Below, piece after piece: positions 19,851-30,123 of a DNA stretch of 64,000 bases. This stretch comes from Spirosoma rhododendri (GTDB lineage Bacteria; Bacteroidota; Bacteroidia; Cytophagales; Spirosomataceae), in assembly GCF_012849055.1 (NCBI RefSeq), contig NZ_CP051677.1:5037001-5101000 (forward strand). The letters run 5' to 3'. The translations under genes and the position numbers were made by a program. The notes beneath the pieces were generated by a model. That model was not told the origin of the DNA, did no database searches, and worked only from the letters and a program-made list of their open reading frames with translations. Each line of letters opens with the position of its first letter. Within the stretch, counting starts at the first letter, position 1.

Positions 19851-20417
19851 TCAGTCAAACGTCACGACATTTCGTCGATAATCGAGCGAAATTCGACCAA
19901 ACTTCGACAGGGCCGACTGCCCCAGCAGCAGGGGTGCCTTCGCATTGCCAACCACGTTGGCGTTGACGTTTTCCAGCACCCGGTCGCCGATCCGGACCGA
20001 GCGCAGCCGCACGATGGCACCGGGCGAAATATCACCGTTGGCATCCTGAAACTCCGACTGCCCGATGATGTCGCGGTTGGTAATCGTTCCCTCCCGGAAA
20101 AGCAATTCAGCTTCCCTGGTCGACATCGAAATCAGACTGGCCCCGGTATCGAGGATGAACTGCATGGCACGCCCGTTGATCGTGACGGGCACCAGATACA
20201 CGCCGTTGCGTTTCTGCATCGCGACTTCCGTCGGGCCGTCGCCGATCTGTTTCAGGGTCGGTTTCGTCGTTGCCTGCGTCGTAACGCTGTCGGTTGGCGG
20301 GTTTCGTTTCGGCCGGCGGGGCTGATGACTACCCGACCGCGAGCAGCCGGAACAGCCCGCCAGTTGACTTAGCAGAAACAAACAAAACCAGACGTAATAG
20401 CGCATTTGTGAGGGCAT
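19851..20417 (-). CDS. retropepsin-like aspartic protease, lipoprotein
   Basis: The product is 188 residues from the ATG at 20417, or 184 from the ATG at 20405. A lipoprotein signal ends near LAGC. The single pepsin-like lobe has the active-site motif FILDTGAS followed by a hydrophobic stretch, and near the end PLLLGQSALSKFG, the second conserved hydrophobic-Gly element of retropepsins. Such proteins work as dimers, so one lobe is enough. The Arg/Pro/Thr linker suggests tethering to the membrane. The substrate is unknown. It may belong with the preceding envelope genes. Confidence 0.75.
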   Translation of the reverse strand: MPSQMRYYVWFCLFLLSQLAGCSGCSRSGSHQPRRPKRNPPTDSVTTQATTKPTLKQIGDGPTEVAMQKRNGVYLVPVTINGRAMQFILDTGASLISMSTREAELLFREGTITNRDIIGQSEFQDANGDISPGAIVRLRSVRIGDRVLENVNANVVGNAKAPLLLGQSALSKFGRISLDYRRNVVTFD

Positions 20418-20757
20418 AGATTGGTTTACGAGGTATTACGCACACAGCAGCGGAGTAGCGACGCTCCCCTATGTATGTGCCTATATAAGTCATTGACCAG
20501 AACGGGCACCTATCGTTTAATCCATGTGATCGTACCGCCCGTATAACGCAATCAGGCTGACAGGCGTTCGGCCGGCCGCTGAGGCCGCACCAGACCAATC
20601 ATCCCGTAGCTCTTTGCTACCGACCAGCTACCGAATAATAAGTTCAGGTTTGGATTTACGACGCAATCGCCACCAAATAGCCTTATATTCAACAACTTGA
20701 TAGTTTTCAGATGCTGAAAAATTAGTCTCAACAGACAGTCCGGTCCTACTCATTTCC
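20418..20757. other. intergenic stretch, no gene seen
   Basis: This 340-base gap separates the divergent retropepsin-like gene and the large hybrid regulator, so it should hold promoters for both. It is locally more AT-rich toward 20636-20720. No convincing -33/-7 pair, palindrome or RNA gene was found. Confidence 0.5.
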
Positions 20758-23700
20758 ATGCCTAGACACATACGTCAACGCTGCCGACTGCTTGTCGTTG
20801 TTCTGCCTGTATTTATTACGGCTTTCGCGCGCGGGCAGCATCCACTGCGGCAGCATCCACTGGGATTCGAGCACCTCGGCACGGAACAGGGGTTGTCACA
20901 CAATCGAGTTTTCAGCATCTATCAGGACCGGAAGGGCTTCATGTGGTTTGGCACCGGCAACGGTCTCAATCGCTACGATGGCTACTCGTTCACCATGTAT
21001 AAGCCCGACCCCGGCGACCCCAACAACCACATGGCCCACAACACCATCTGGGACATGGTCGAGTCGCGGTCGGGCGACATCTGGTTTGTCACGCCGGGTG
21101 GTGGGCTGCATCGACTCAACAAACAAACCGGCCGGATTAACTTCTTTCGGGTCGAACAGCCGGGAACGAATCGGTTTGCGCCCTACGATATCTGCTACAC
21201 CCTGTTCGAAGACAAACAGGGTTTTTTCTGGATTGGCTCGGAAGGCGGACTAGCCCGATTCAATCCCTACACCAAACAGTATCGGCTCTACAACATACCC
21301 GTTCCGCAGGGCGCCGATCAGCGGGTGTGGACGATTCAGGAAGACCGGTTCGGCACGCTGTGGGTAGGTACGTCTGCCGGGCTGTTCACGCTCAACCGGC
21401 GCACGGGTCAGTTCAGTCCGTTCCATTTCGCGGCCGACCCGGCCAGGCAGCAAATTCGAGTGGAGTCGATATATCTCGCGGCCGACAATAGTCTGTGGCT
21501 GGGCACCAAATACAACGGGCTGCACCGGTTACTGCCGAAAAAAGGATTATCCGGCCAGAGCAGTTCCGCGACGACCTACGCCCCAACGGGTCGGGTCTAT
21601 TTGACTAACCAGGAAATACTGCCGAAGGGGCTGGGGGAAGATCAGCACCACAACCTGATGGTTGGCACGCGGTCGGGCCTGTTTCGGCTTGACCCCACCA
21701 CCGGCTATTACGACAACTACCAGGAAAATCCCACTGTCGCAAACTCGCTGAGCCACAACGAGGTGTGGGCACTACTGGCCGACAACCGGGGTACGTTCTG
21801 GATCGGTACCGCCAACGGCATCGACTATTACTCAGGGCTGACGCCCCGATTTGCCTTTTACCAACCAGTTCCAGACCACAACGCGACGCCCCGGACTGAG
21901 AACAACGTTACGATGCTGACCGCCGATTTACGGGGCAATCTGTGGTTCAGCAACCCCCATCGCTCTCACCTCGACGGTGTGTTTCGGCTCGACCCATCGA
22001 ACCACACCTCGCACCCCGGCTACGCATCACAGCCGCTCGCAACGGGGCGGCCTGCACCCGAAAACTTCACCGACAACGACTCCCCCGATGTAATTTCGGC
22101 CATCCACGGCGACCGGAGCGGCCGGGTCTGGGTGGCGACCCCGGCGGGCCTGCAAAGCCGGGATGCCACGGGGCAGCTTCGGCAGTACCGGGTCGGCTTT
22201 CCCGTCACCAGCATCGGTGAGGACAGGCAGGGAAGGCTGTGGGTCGGTGGCCGGTCAATCCTGGCGCAGTTCGACCCCACCAACGGCCGGCACACGCTTT
22301 ACCGGGTCGATAAGGATTACCCCATCGGTAAAGGTGGTGGTCAGGTCAACGACATCCTGGTGAGCCGGGCGGGCGACATCTGGGCAGCCGTAGCGGGCGT
22401 CGGTGCCTGCAAACTAGACCCCCGCACCGGTCATTTTACCAGTTACCACCCGCATCCGGCCGGCAATCGAAAGATTTTTTACAGCCGGGACGTACTGACA
22501 CTAGGAGAAACGGCCGATGGCGCCATCTGGGTGTCGACCAACATCGGTGGCGTGTTTCGTATCGATCCAAAAACAGCCGCCGTTTCAACGTTCACCAGCC
22601 ATGACGGCCTGCCGGATAACCAGGTTGTGGCCCTGATTGCCGACCAGACGGGTATGCTCTGGATGGCCACTGGGAAAGAGTTATGCCGACTGGACCCCGC
22701 CACGCGCAAACTTCGGGTGTTCGACGCCCAGGATGGGCTGCTGAGTCAGACCTTTACGGGTGCCCGGGTCTGCACCTCCACGGGCGAACTGGCGTTTGGT
22801 TCTACGAACGGATTGGTGGTATTCAGCCCCTCGGAAATGGGCGAAAACCCGTACCAGCCGCCCGTGTACATCACCCAGGCGCAGGTGCTGGATTCGACCC
22901 GCCTGTTTCCGGATTCCCCCCTAACGCTGGCTTACCGCGACAATATCATCTCGTTTAGCTTCGTGGGCCTTACGTATATAGCCCCGAAAAAAGCCCGGTA
23001 TGCGTATCAGCTCAACGGCGTGAATAGCGGGTGGGTATACTGCGGGACTCAGCGCACGGCCACGTATTCGTTTCTGGCTCCGGGCGATTATGTGTTCCGG
23101 GTGAAAGCCTCAAACAACGACGGGGTCTGGAACGAGAAGGGTGCCGCGATCCGGCTGGTGATTCTGCCCCCCTGGTGGCGCACCTGGTGGGCCTACCTGC
23201 TCTACGCCCTGGCGTTTGGCGGTCTGGTGCTGGGCTTCATCCGGTTTCGGATTGGGCAGGTACAGCAGCAGCAGGAGATCATCCTCAAACGCCGGGAAGC
23301 CGAACAGCTCCGGGCCGTCGATGAAGTAAAAACCCGCTTTTTTTCCAACATCACCCACGAATTTCGCACTCCGCTGACGCTGATCCTGTCGCCCGCCGAG
23401 ACGCTGCTACAAACGCCGGACCTGAACGCGACAACCCGCCGGTCGCTTCGCTCGATCTATCAGAACGCCGAACAACTCCTGCGCCTTATCAACCAGTTGC
23501 TCGACCTCGTCAAGCTGGAAGGGAGCCGGATGGCGGTGTCGCTGGTGCGGGGCGATGCGGTTCAGTTTATTCACCGGCTGATCGATCCGTTCTTCCCGAT
23601 GGCGCTCCACCGGCACATAACCCTGCACGTCGACACGTTTGGTCAGCCCGGTGCTCACGCCGACCAAACGCACCTGTTCGATGCCGACAAGTGGGAAAAA

Positions 23701-24900
23701 ATTATCACCAATCTGGTCAGCAATGCGCTGAAATTTACGCCGACGGGTGGGCAGGTGTTACTGACGATCGACCAGCCAACGCCCACCCAGCTACGACTCC
23801 GCCTGTCTGATACGGGGATCGGCATCCCGACGGAGCACCTGCCCCATATTTTCGACCGGTTCTACCAGGTCGACACCTCCCAAACCCGTGCCTACGAAGG
23901 CACCGGTATCGGACTGGCCCTCGCTAAGGAACTGACCGAGCTGCTCGGTGGCACGCTTACGGTCGACAGTCGGACGGAAGATCCCCCCGGCACGACCTTT
24001 ACGCTGACCCTGCCGCTCCTGCCCACCTCGGCCCAGCCCGGTGCTCCGTTCCTTTCTCTGTCGCACCCACACACGGCGGTGGCGGTCCCGGAGACTACTC
24101 CCCAGCCACCCTCAGCCGAGCAGCCGATTGCCGTCACCACAACCGATACGCCACTGGTGCTGATCGTCGATGACAATGACGAATTGCGGACGTTCATAGC
24201 CGGGGAACTGACCGGCCGGTATCGGGTGCTGACCGCTACCGACGGGGAAGAAGGCTGGGCGATCTGCCAGCGCGAACTACCCGATGTGGTACTGACAGAC
24301 GTGATGATGCCCCGGATGGATGGCTTTCAGCTAACGAATTGCATCAAATCGACCCCGACGACCAACCACATTGCGGTGGTTCTGCTCACGGCCCGGGCCG
24401 CGCAGCGCAGCCGGGTCGAGGGACTGGAGCGGGGAGCCGACGATTACCTGACCAAACCGTTTCACGTCGATGAACTGCGCCTGCGGCTGACTAACCTGCT
24501 GACCCGCCAGGCCAATCTGCGAACGCGGCTTTACCAGCAGCTATCGAGGCAGGACACGTCTGATGCCGAACCCGTTCCCAGCCCATTTGTCGATCAGTTG
24601 CAGCAGATTATCGAAAGCCGCCTGGACGACGCCACCCTCAGCGTCGACGAGCTGGCGCAGGCCGTAGCCATGAGCCGCCGGACGCTTCACCGTAAGCTGA
24701 CGACCGTTACCAGTCTAACGCCCATCGATTTTATTCGCCACTACCGGCTTCAGCGAGCCGTTCAGTTTCTACGGGCCGGCCATTCGATCACCGAAACGGC
24801 CTACAGCGTCGGCTTCGAGAGTCCGGGCTATTTCTCAACGGTCTTTAAACAGACCTTCCGACAGACACCCTCCGAGTTTCTGGCTCAACAGCGGCCCTAG
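20758..24900 (+). CDS. hybrid two-component system sensor/regulator (HTCS)
   Basis: The product is 1380 residues. After a signal peptide come about 650 residues of two-bladed-propeller sensor repeats (reg_prop, for example DRKGFMWFGTGNGLNRYDGY), a Y_Y_Y domain near 720-790, and one membrane helix (WWAYLLYALAFGGLVLGFIRF starts near 807). HisKA has ITHEFRTPLTLILSP with His near 867. HATPase (SDTGIGIP) follows, then a receiver with VVLTDVMMPRMDG (Asp near 1181) and an AraC-type HTH (from about 1275, EYLSV-like RTLHRKL and GFESPGYFSTVFK). It senses a periplasmic ligand, often a glycan, and acts directly on DNA. No SusC/SusD pair is near; the peptidase downstream could be a target. Confidence 0.95.
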   Translation: MPRHIRQRCRLLVVVLPVFITAFARGQHPLRQHPLGFEHLGTEQGLSHNRVFSIYQDRKGFMWFGTGNGLNRYDGYSFTMYKPDPGDPNNHMAHNTIWDMVESRSGDIWFVTPGGGLHRLNKQTGRINFFRVEQPGTNRFAPYDICYTLFEDKQGFFWIGSEGGLARFNPYTKQYRLYNIPVPQGADQRVWTIQEDRFGTLWVGTSAGLFTLNRRTGQFSPFHFAADPARQQIRVESIYLAADNSLWLGTKYNGLHRLLPKKGLSGQSSSATTYAPTGRVYLTNQEILPKGLGEDQHHNLMVGTRSGLFRLDPTTGYYDNYQENPTVANSLSHNEVWALLADNRGTFWIGTANGIDYYSGLTPRFAFYQPVPDHNATPRTENNVTMLTADLRGNLWFSNPHRSHLDGVFRLDPSNHTSHPGYASQPLATGRPAPENFTDNDSPDVISAIHGDRSGRVWVATPAGLQSRDATGQLRQYRVGFPVTSIGEDRQGRLWVGGRSILAQFDPTNGRHTLYRVDKDYPIGKGGGQVNDILVSRAGDIWAAVAGVGACKLDPRTGHFTSYHPHPAGNRKIFYSRDVLTLGETADGAIWVSTNIGGVFRIDPKTAAVSTFTSHDGLPDNQVVALIADQTGMLWMATGKELCRLDPATRKLRVFDAQDGLLSQTFTGARVCTSTGELAFGSTNGLVVFSPSEMGENPYQPPVYITQAQVLDSTRLFPDSPLTLAYRDNIISFSFVGLTYIAPKKARYAYQLNGVNSGWVYCGTQRTATYSFLAPGDYVFRVKASNNDGVWNEKGAAIRLVILPPWWRTWWAYLLYALAFGGLVLGFIRFRIGQVQQQQEIILKRREAEQLRAVDEVKTRFFSNITHEFRTPLTLILSPAETLLQTPDLNATTRRSLRSIYQNAEQLLRLINQLLDLVKLEGSRMAVSLVRGDAVQFIHRLIDPFFPMALHRHITLHVDTFGQPGAHADQTHLFDADKWEKIITNLVSNALKFTPTGGQVLLTIDQPTPTQLRLRLSDTGIGIPTEHLPHIFDRFYQVDTSQTRAYEGTGIGLALAKELTELLGGTLTVDSRTEDPPGTTFTLTLPLLPTSAQPGAPFLSLSHPHTAVAVPETTPQPPSAEQPIAVTTTDTPLVLIVDDNDELRTFIAGELTGRYRVLTATDGEEGWAICQRELPDVVLTDVMMPRMDGFQLTNCIKSTPTTNHIAVVLLTARAAQRSRVEGLERGADDYLTKPFHVDELRLRLTNLLTRQANLRTRLYQQLSRQDTSDAEPVPSPFVDQLQQIIESRLDDATLSVDELAQAVAMSRRTLHRKLTTVTSLTPIDFIRHYRLQRAVQFLRAGHSITETAYSVGFESPGYFSTVFKQTFRQTPSEFLAQQRP

Positions 24901-25110
24901 CCGCATCGCCCGCCTGATCGTCGGCGCGTTCATACGTCGAAAAACCGGCCTACCGGGCGCTCGATTCACATACGAAAGTGGACTGTTAATACTCGTTCGG
25001 GATACGATGACCCAAAATTGAATGCAATTGACCCCAAATTAAATGCCTGCCTGTGTCGGCTGGCTGATTTTTGAGCAATCAATGACCACGTCAATCAAGC
25101 CCGGCAACAC

Positions 25111-27273
25111 ATGAAAATTTCACTACTTCTCCCTGCTCTCTTCGCCCTGACGGCTTCAGCCCAGACGCTACCGTCTACGCCCAAGCGCCCTGTTGTCGAT
25201 ACGTATTTCGGCAAGGCCGTCACGGATAATTACCGCTGGCTGGAGGACATGAACAGTCCCGAAACCAAAGACTGGTTCAAGGCACAGGGCGATTACACCA
25301 ACAGCGTACTCGACAAGATTCCGGGCCGCAACCAACTCGTCGAAACCTTCGTGGCTTACGACAAGCTTAAGCCCGTACGCTACAATGCTATAGAAAAACG
25401 AGGCAACCGCTATTTCTACCGCAAAACGCTCCCCAGTGAAAAAGTGAGCAAGCTGTACACCCGCGAAGGGTTGACCGGCCCAGAAAAGCTACTCTTCGAC
25501 CCGATAGCTTATGACAAGACCCGTACCTATTCGGTATCGAGTTTTTCGCCCAGCCCCAATGGGCAACTGGTAACCATTGCCTTGCAGGAAGGAGGAGCCG
25601 AAGTGTCGACTCTGTACGTTATGAACGTAGCCACACGTACTTTCCAGCCCGAAAAGATCACGGCTGCGGGCTGGGTTCAATGGATGCCGGATAACAGCAG
25701 CTTCGTCTACACACCCAGAAATTCGATGGATGTGAAAGACCCGAAGGCTCTAACAGACATGAAGGCCAGGCTACACCGCATCGGAACAGAGCCGTCCCAA
25801 GACCCCGACCTGTTCTCGCGCGCCAATGATCCTACCCTCGGCATCCGGCCCGAACAAATTCCTATTCTGTACTTATCAGACGATTACACGAAGCTGTACG
25901 GCATCCTAGCGTCGGTCGATAACCGGGCGGACGCGTTCATCGCCGATCCCTCCAGCCTGGGGAACGCTACGCTTCAGTGGAAACGACTGGCTGCCCCGAC
26001 CGACAGTGTCTACAGCTTTCTTAAATTAGGTAGCCAGTTGTTTCTATACAGCGTGAAGGGTACGCCCAAAGGACAGATTCTGGTGACCGATGCGGCCAAT
26101 CCGAACCCGTCCACCGCCACAGTACTGCTGCCGCAGGGTAAGCTCAACATCACCGGCATCGTGTCATCGAAAGACTATCTGTTTGTCACGCTCAACGATG
26201 GCATCAATGATCAGATTCGGCAATACGACCCGCGTACTAACCAATGGGCGGATGTCAAATTACCCCTGACGGGCTCAGCCTGGCTGATGACGCTGGATGC
26301 TCCCCGCAGCAACGACATGATCCTGGCCGTTACGTCCTGGAAACAGCCGACTACGTACTATGCCTATAATCCCGTTACAAAAGCCATGACTCCTAGTGTG
26401 TTCAACGTGCCGGCCACGTATCCGGGCGTGGACGAACTGGTCGTGGAAGAAGTCGAAGTACCGAGTCACGACGGCGCGATGGTACCCCTCTCGCTGATCT
26501 ATAAAAAAGGGCTGAAACGCGACGGCAGCGCGGTGTGCTTCATGGAAGGCTACGGGGCCTACGGCTATTCGGCCACGCCGTATTTCAGTACCCTCCCGTT
26601 GGCGATGCTCAACAAAGGAGTCATCATAGCGCAGACCCATATCCGGGGCGGCTCCGAAAAAGGCCAGAACTGGTACAAGGCGGGCTATAAAACCACCAAG
26701 CCCAACACCTGGAAAGACTTCATCGCCTGCGGGGAGTATCTGGTCAACAACAAGTACACCAGCCCGACTCACCTGATCGGCATGGGCACCAGCGCGGGCG
26801 GTATCCTGATCGGCCGGGCCATTACCGAGCGGCCCGATCTGTTTGCCGCTGCCATCAGCAATGTGGGGTGTAACAATGCCCTGCGCCTAGAAAATTCGCC
26901 CAACGGCCCCGTCAACACGCCGGAGTTTGGCACCGTGAAAGACTCGACAGAATGTATGGCCCTCTACGAAATGGACGCCATGCAGCATGTGCAGAATGGT
27001 ACGAAGTATCCGGCCGTGATCTGCGTAGGCGGTATGAACGACCCCCGCGTGATTACCTGGCAACCGGGTAAGTTTGCCGCTGCGCTGCAAAACGCCAGCA
27101 CGTCGGGTAAGCCGGTGCTGATGCAGGTCAACTACGACAACGGCCACTTCACCGAAGATAAGGCCGTCACCTTCCGCAACTTCGCCAACATGTTCGCCTT
27201 CGCCCTCTGGCAGGCTGGGCATCCTGATTTTCAAGCTAGTGCGCAGCAGACCGAAATGGCGGGAAGAAAATAA
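25111..27273 (+). CDS. prolyl oligopeptidase, S9A family, secreted
   Basis: The product is 720 residues with a signal peptide (MKISLLLPALFALTASAQ). The N-terminal cap and seven-bladed propeller cover about residues 70-430. The alpha/beta hydrolase domain has the nucleophile Ser near 561 in GMGTSAGGILIG, Asp near 644 in GGMNDPRV and His near 679 in NGHFTEDK, the complete triad of S9A. FMEGYGAYGYS before it forms the oxyanion region. It cuts after proline in short peptides, here in the periplasm. It begins 210 bases after the HTCS on the same strand and may be regulated by it. Confidence 0.95.
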   Translation: MKISLLLPALFALTASAQTLPSTPKRPVVDTYFGKAVTDNYRWLEDMNSPETKDWFKAQGDYTNSVLDKIPGRNQLVETFVAYDKLKPVRYNAIEKRGNRYFYRKTLPSEKVSKLYTREGLTGPEKLLFDPIAYDKTRTYSVSSFSPSPNGQLVTIALQEGGAEVSTLYVMNVATRTFQPEKITAAGWVQWMPDNSSFVYTPRNSMDVKDPKALTDMKARLHRIGTEPSQDPDLFSRANDPTLGIRPEQIPILYLSDDYTKLYGILASVDNRADAFIADPSSLGNATLQWKRLAAPTDSVYSFLKLGSQLFLYSVKGTPKGQILVTDAANPNPSTATVLLPQGKLNITGIVSSKDYLFVTLNDGINDQIRQYDPRTNQWADVKLPLTGSAWLMTLDAPRSNDMILAVTSWKQPTTYYAYNPVTKAMTPSVFNVPATYPGVDELVVEEVEVPSHDGAMVPLSLIYKKGLKRDGSAVCFMEGYGAYGYSATPYFSTLPLAMLNKGVIIAQTHIRGGSEKGQNWYKAGYKTTKPNTWKDFIACGEYLVNNKYTSPTHLIGMGTSAGGILIGRAITERPDLFAAAISNVGCNNALRLENSPNGPVNTPEFGTVKDSTECMALYEMDAMQHVQNGTKYPAVICVGGMNDPRVITWQPGKFAAALQNASTSGKPVLMQVNYDNGHFTEDKAVTFRNFANMFAFALWQAGHPDFQASAQQTEMAGRK

Positions 27274-27320
27274 GCCAGTACACCGTCGGTAAGGACTCTT
27301 CCTCTTTTTCCACACTCCCT

Positions 27321-27770
27321 ATGAACATGTCTGTCACCGCTCTCCTGGGTGTCCTGTTGCTGATTGGTATGACGCTATCCGCTAACGGGCAGGACAATTC
27401 GACAGCAGCCGATTCTTCCCCAGCCAGGCGGCATGGCAACCCGGATTATGTCGATCCGGTTGCTATGCCAATCTTGGCCCGGCGGGAAGGCCAGCTGGCG
27501 GACCCCCATACACAGGTATCCAGAAACCGAGTTGGCTGGCTCCGACGATTACTGGGCACTATTCGCAATCCCGACAACCGACATGCTCCACCGGTCGTAT
27601 ATGAACCGACCCCTATCCCACCACCCGTATCAACGACCGATAATTCCTTTCGGTCCTTCCGCAATCAATTGTATTCGACCGGCTGGCCCGGCCTCGACCC
27701 GCTGCGGACCAAATGGCTGTTTGGTCGCTCCGAACCGGTAATCGAACCTTTGGCTCCACCGCGCCCCTAA
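27321..27770 (+). CDS. hypothetical secreted protein
   Basis: The product is 149 residues. The signal peptide (MNMSVTALLGVLLLIGMTLS) ends near ANGQ. The mature part is Pro/Arg-rich with no recognised domain; it contains VGWLRRLLGTIRNPDNRHAP and a C-terminal FGRSEPVIEPLAPPRP. It lies 47 bases after the peptidase and 45 before the DUF418 gene, all on the plus strand, so it is probably co-transcribed. No function can be given. Confidence 0.55.
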   Translation: MNMSVTALLGVLLLIGMTLSANGQDNSTAADSSPARRHGNPDYVDPVAMPILARREGQLADPHTQVSRNRVGWLRRLLGTIRNPDNRHAPPVVYEPTPIPPPVSTTDNSFRSFRNQLYSTGWPGLDPLRTKWLFGRSEPVIEPLAPPRP

Positions 27771-27815
27771 CCCGCTTCACCGCTCAAATCTTCCTCTCCC
27801 AAAACGCTTCTATTC

Positions 27816-29177
27816 ATGAACACCGCTCTCGCTTCTGACGCTGTCAGTACATCAACTCTCGCCCGACCCGTATCCCAGGCCGAGCGCATCCAGACCATCG
27901 ACATCCTACGGGGCGTGGCCCTGCTGGGTATTCTGCTGATGAACATTCCATTCTTTGCTTTGGGGGATAATTTCGACGACAGCTTTCGAAGCGATCCGAC
28001 CAACGTCAATTTCTGGGTTTACGCCGTCATCACGATCCTGTTTGAAGGCAAGATGCGCGCCCTGTTTTCGATGATTTTTGGCGTCGGCATCATTCTGTTC
28101 ATGGCCCGAAAGGAACAGGCAGGGCAGTCGGCAACAGGCTTGTTTTTCCGGCGTATGGGCTGGCTGGTGCTGTTCGGCCTGATCGATTCGCACGTGCTGC
28201 TGTGGATGGGTGACATCCTCTACTACTACGGCATCATCGGCATGATTGCCTTCTGGTTTCGCCGGATGAAGCCGCTCTATCTGGCCCTGAGTGTACCGTT
28301 GGTCGCGGTCGTGGGATTCGCGCTGATTACGGTGCAGTTCCATCAGGACATCCGTAACAAACGACTGGCCTTTCTGAGTGCCGAGAACGCGCAGCAGCGG
28401 GGTCAGATACTAACCGCCAGTCAGCAGCAGGCCATTACCACCTGGCAGGAAGCAAAAAAACAGTTTTTCCCCGATAAAGCCGAAGCCGCCGAGCATACCC
28501 GGCTAATGAAATCGCCCAACTATTTCACGGTAGCTTCCCGGTATCGGCAGGAGGTGCTGAATTACCAGACCAACTACCTGCTACCCTACATTCCCGATCC
28601 GCTGGCCCTGATGCTGCTGGGTATGGCGCTTTACAAATGGGGCTTCGTGACGGGGCAATTACCCCGCCGACGCTATTGGCAGACGATGCTGCTTGGCTAC
28701 GGCTTCGGTCTGCCACTGGTAACGTTCAGCTTCTACTACAGCTATCAGCATTACCCCACCTCCGAACGGTTTCTGGCCTATCTGGAAACGCACCCGATCA
28801 TCTGGACGTCGCTAATCTATTCCTTCCAGCGTATCCTGCTGGTGATGGCCCACGCCAGTCTGGTGATTCTACTGGTCAAATCGGGCGCGGTGCAGGGGCT
28901 ACTCAACCGGTTGGGGGCGGTGGGGCAGATGGCCTTCACCAACTACGTCATGCACACACTGATCTGCACCTTCGTTTTCTATGGCTACGGGCTGAATCAA
29001 TACGACGAGTGGCAATTCTACCAGCTCTATTTTCTGGTAGCCGCCATCTGGACGCTGCAACTCATCATCAGCCCGATCTGGCTGCGCTACTATCAGTTTG
29101 GTCCGCTCGAATGGGCCTGGCGATCGCTCACATACTGGCAACGCCAGCCCATGCGCAGAGCAACGCCAGCACATTAA
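27816..29177 (+). CDS. DUF418 family membrane protein
   Basis: The product is 453 residues. The N-terminus RIQTIDILRGVALLGILLMN is the signature of the DUF418 (YeiB-like) group. Several membrane helices follow, with MRALFSMIFGVGIILFMARK, a soluble helical insert near 175-240 (rich in Gln and Lys), and the C-terminal DUF418 block from about residue 320 (NRLGAVGQMAFTNYVMHTLI). These proteins are predicted acyltransferase-like or transport membrane proteins of unknown substrate. It sits in the same co-directional run as the peptidase. Confidence 0.88.
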   Translation: MNTALASDAVSTSTLARPVSQAERIQTIDILRGVALLGILLMNIPFFALGDNFDDSFRSDPTNVNFWVYAVITILFEGKMRALFSMIFGVGIILFMARKEQAGQSATGLFFRRMGWLVLFGLIDSHVLLWMGDILYYYGIIGMIAFWFRRMKPLYLALSVPLVAVVGFALITVQFHQDIRNKRLAFLSAENAQQRGQILTASQQQAITTWQEAKKQFFPDKAEAAEHTRLMKSPNYFTVASRYRQEVLNYQTNYLLPYIPDPLALMLLGMALYKWGFVTGQLPRRRYWQTMLLGYGFGLPLVTFSFYYSYQHYPTSERFLAYLETHPIIWTSLIYSFQRILLVMAHASLVILLVKSGAVQGLLNRLGAVGQMAFTNYVMHTLICTFVFYGYGLNQYDEWQFYQLYFLVAAIWTLQLIISPIWLRYYQFGPLEWAWRSLTYWQRQPMRRATPAH

Positions 29178-29230
29178 CGCTTTCGCCTTCTATCCACATC
29201 TTTTAATAAACCACAACTCCTCTATTTCAC

Positions 29231-30085
29231 ATGCAAACCAACCCTACGTTCCGCTCCCTGCCCGCCCTTGCGCTGGCGCTATTATTCATGGCTACCACCG
29301 CTTTCGGGCAGGCTCCGAAAAAGATGTTTTCGGAAGTGCATTACTATAAAATCAAGCCCAGCCACACCCTCACCGAAGCCCGCGCCTTCGAGAATGAGTT
29401 CAAGAAAGTACATCAGGCACAAACTAATGAAGGGACTATTGACGGCTGGTACATGCTGGCCCTCAACACAACGACTAACCCTAATGAAGAATACAATTAC
29501 ATCACGATCAAGAACTTCAGCGATGTTGATTACATGGATAACGCGTACCCGGAAGCTGCACTGAAGAAAGGTTGGGGCAACAACTACCAGGAAAAGGTCA
29601 CCGAACTTACCAAACAGTCGCGCGAACTGATAGAACTGGTTAAAAGCGAGATATGGGAAATTTACGACGGAGCAAGTATTACGCCCATTCCTTCGCCTGA
29701 TAAGTTACCGGTCTGGATGATAGCCGATGCGAAGGTGAAAAATGGGCAGTACGAGGAGTATATCAATCAGGTCAAAAAGCTGAAGCCTTACATGCAGGAG
29801 CGACTCAACATGGGCGACGGTGGTGTTTATACCTTCGCTGGGCTGGCATTTCCCTGGGGCAGCGAGAAAAAATATGATATGGCCTGGGTGATTCAAATGG
29901 CTAATCGAAAATCGATGATTGATGATTCGAACGCCGAGGCAGCCTACAAAAAAGCCATGCCTGGTGTCGACCGAAAACAAGTTCTCAAAGAACTAAATAA
30001 CCTCGCCGACGTGGTCCGGCAGGAAGAGTATCACTTAATGGAATATGCCGTAAAAGCCCCCACCACGGAGCAGGCAAAAAAATAA
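29231..30085 (+). CDS. secreted protein, paralogue 1 of a tandem pair
   Basis: The product is 284 residues. The signal peptide ends at TTAFGQ. The mature protein looks like two alpha/beta ferredoxin-like halves: YYKIKPSHTLTEARAFENEF with DGWYMLALNT, and then VWMIADAKVKNGQYEEYINQ with KKAMPGVDRKQVLKELN. This is the pattern of dimeric alpha-beta barrel (NIPSNAP/EthD-like) proteins, although no family is assigned. The next gene is a close paralogue in the same orientation, 38 bases on. Confidence 0.6.
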   Translation: MQTNPTFRSLPALALALLFMATTAFGQAPKKMFSEVHYYKIKPSHTLTEARAFENEFKKVHQAQTNEGTIDGWYMLALNTTTNPNEEYNYITIKNFSDVDYMDNAYPEAALKKGWGNNYQEKVTELTKQSRELIELVKSEIWEIYDGASITPIPSPDKLPVWMIADAKVKNGQYEEYINQVKKLKPYMQERLNMGDGGVYTFAGLAFPWGSEKKYDMAWVIQMANRKSMIDDSNAEAAYKKAMPGVDRKQVLKELNNLADVVRQEEYHLMEYAVKAPTTEQAKK

Positions 30086-30123
30086 TTAGTCTACTTCCTC
30101 ACCCTGTTCAAGTCCGTATAAAC

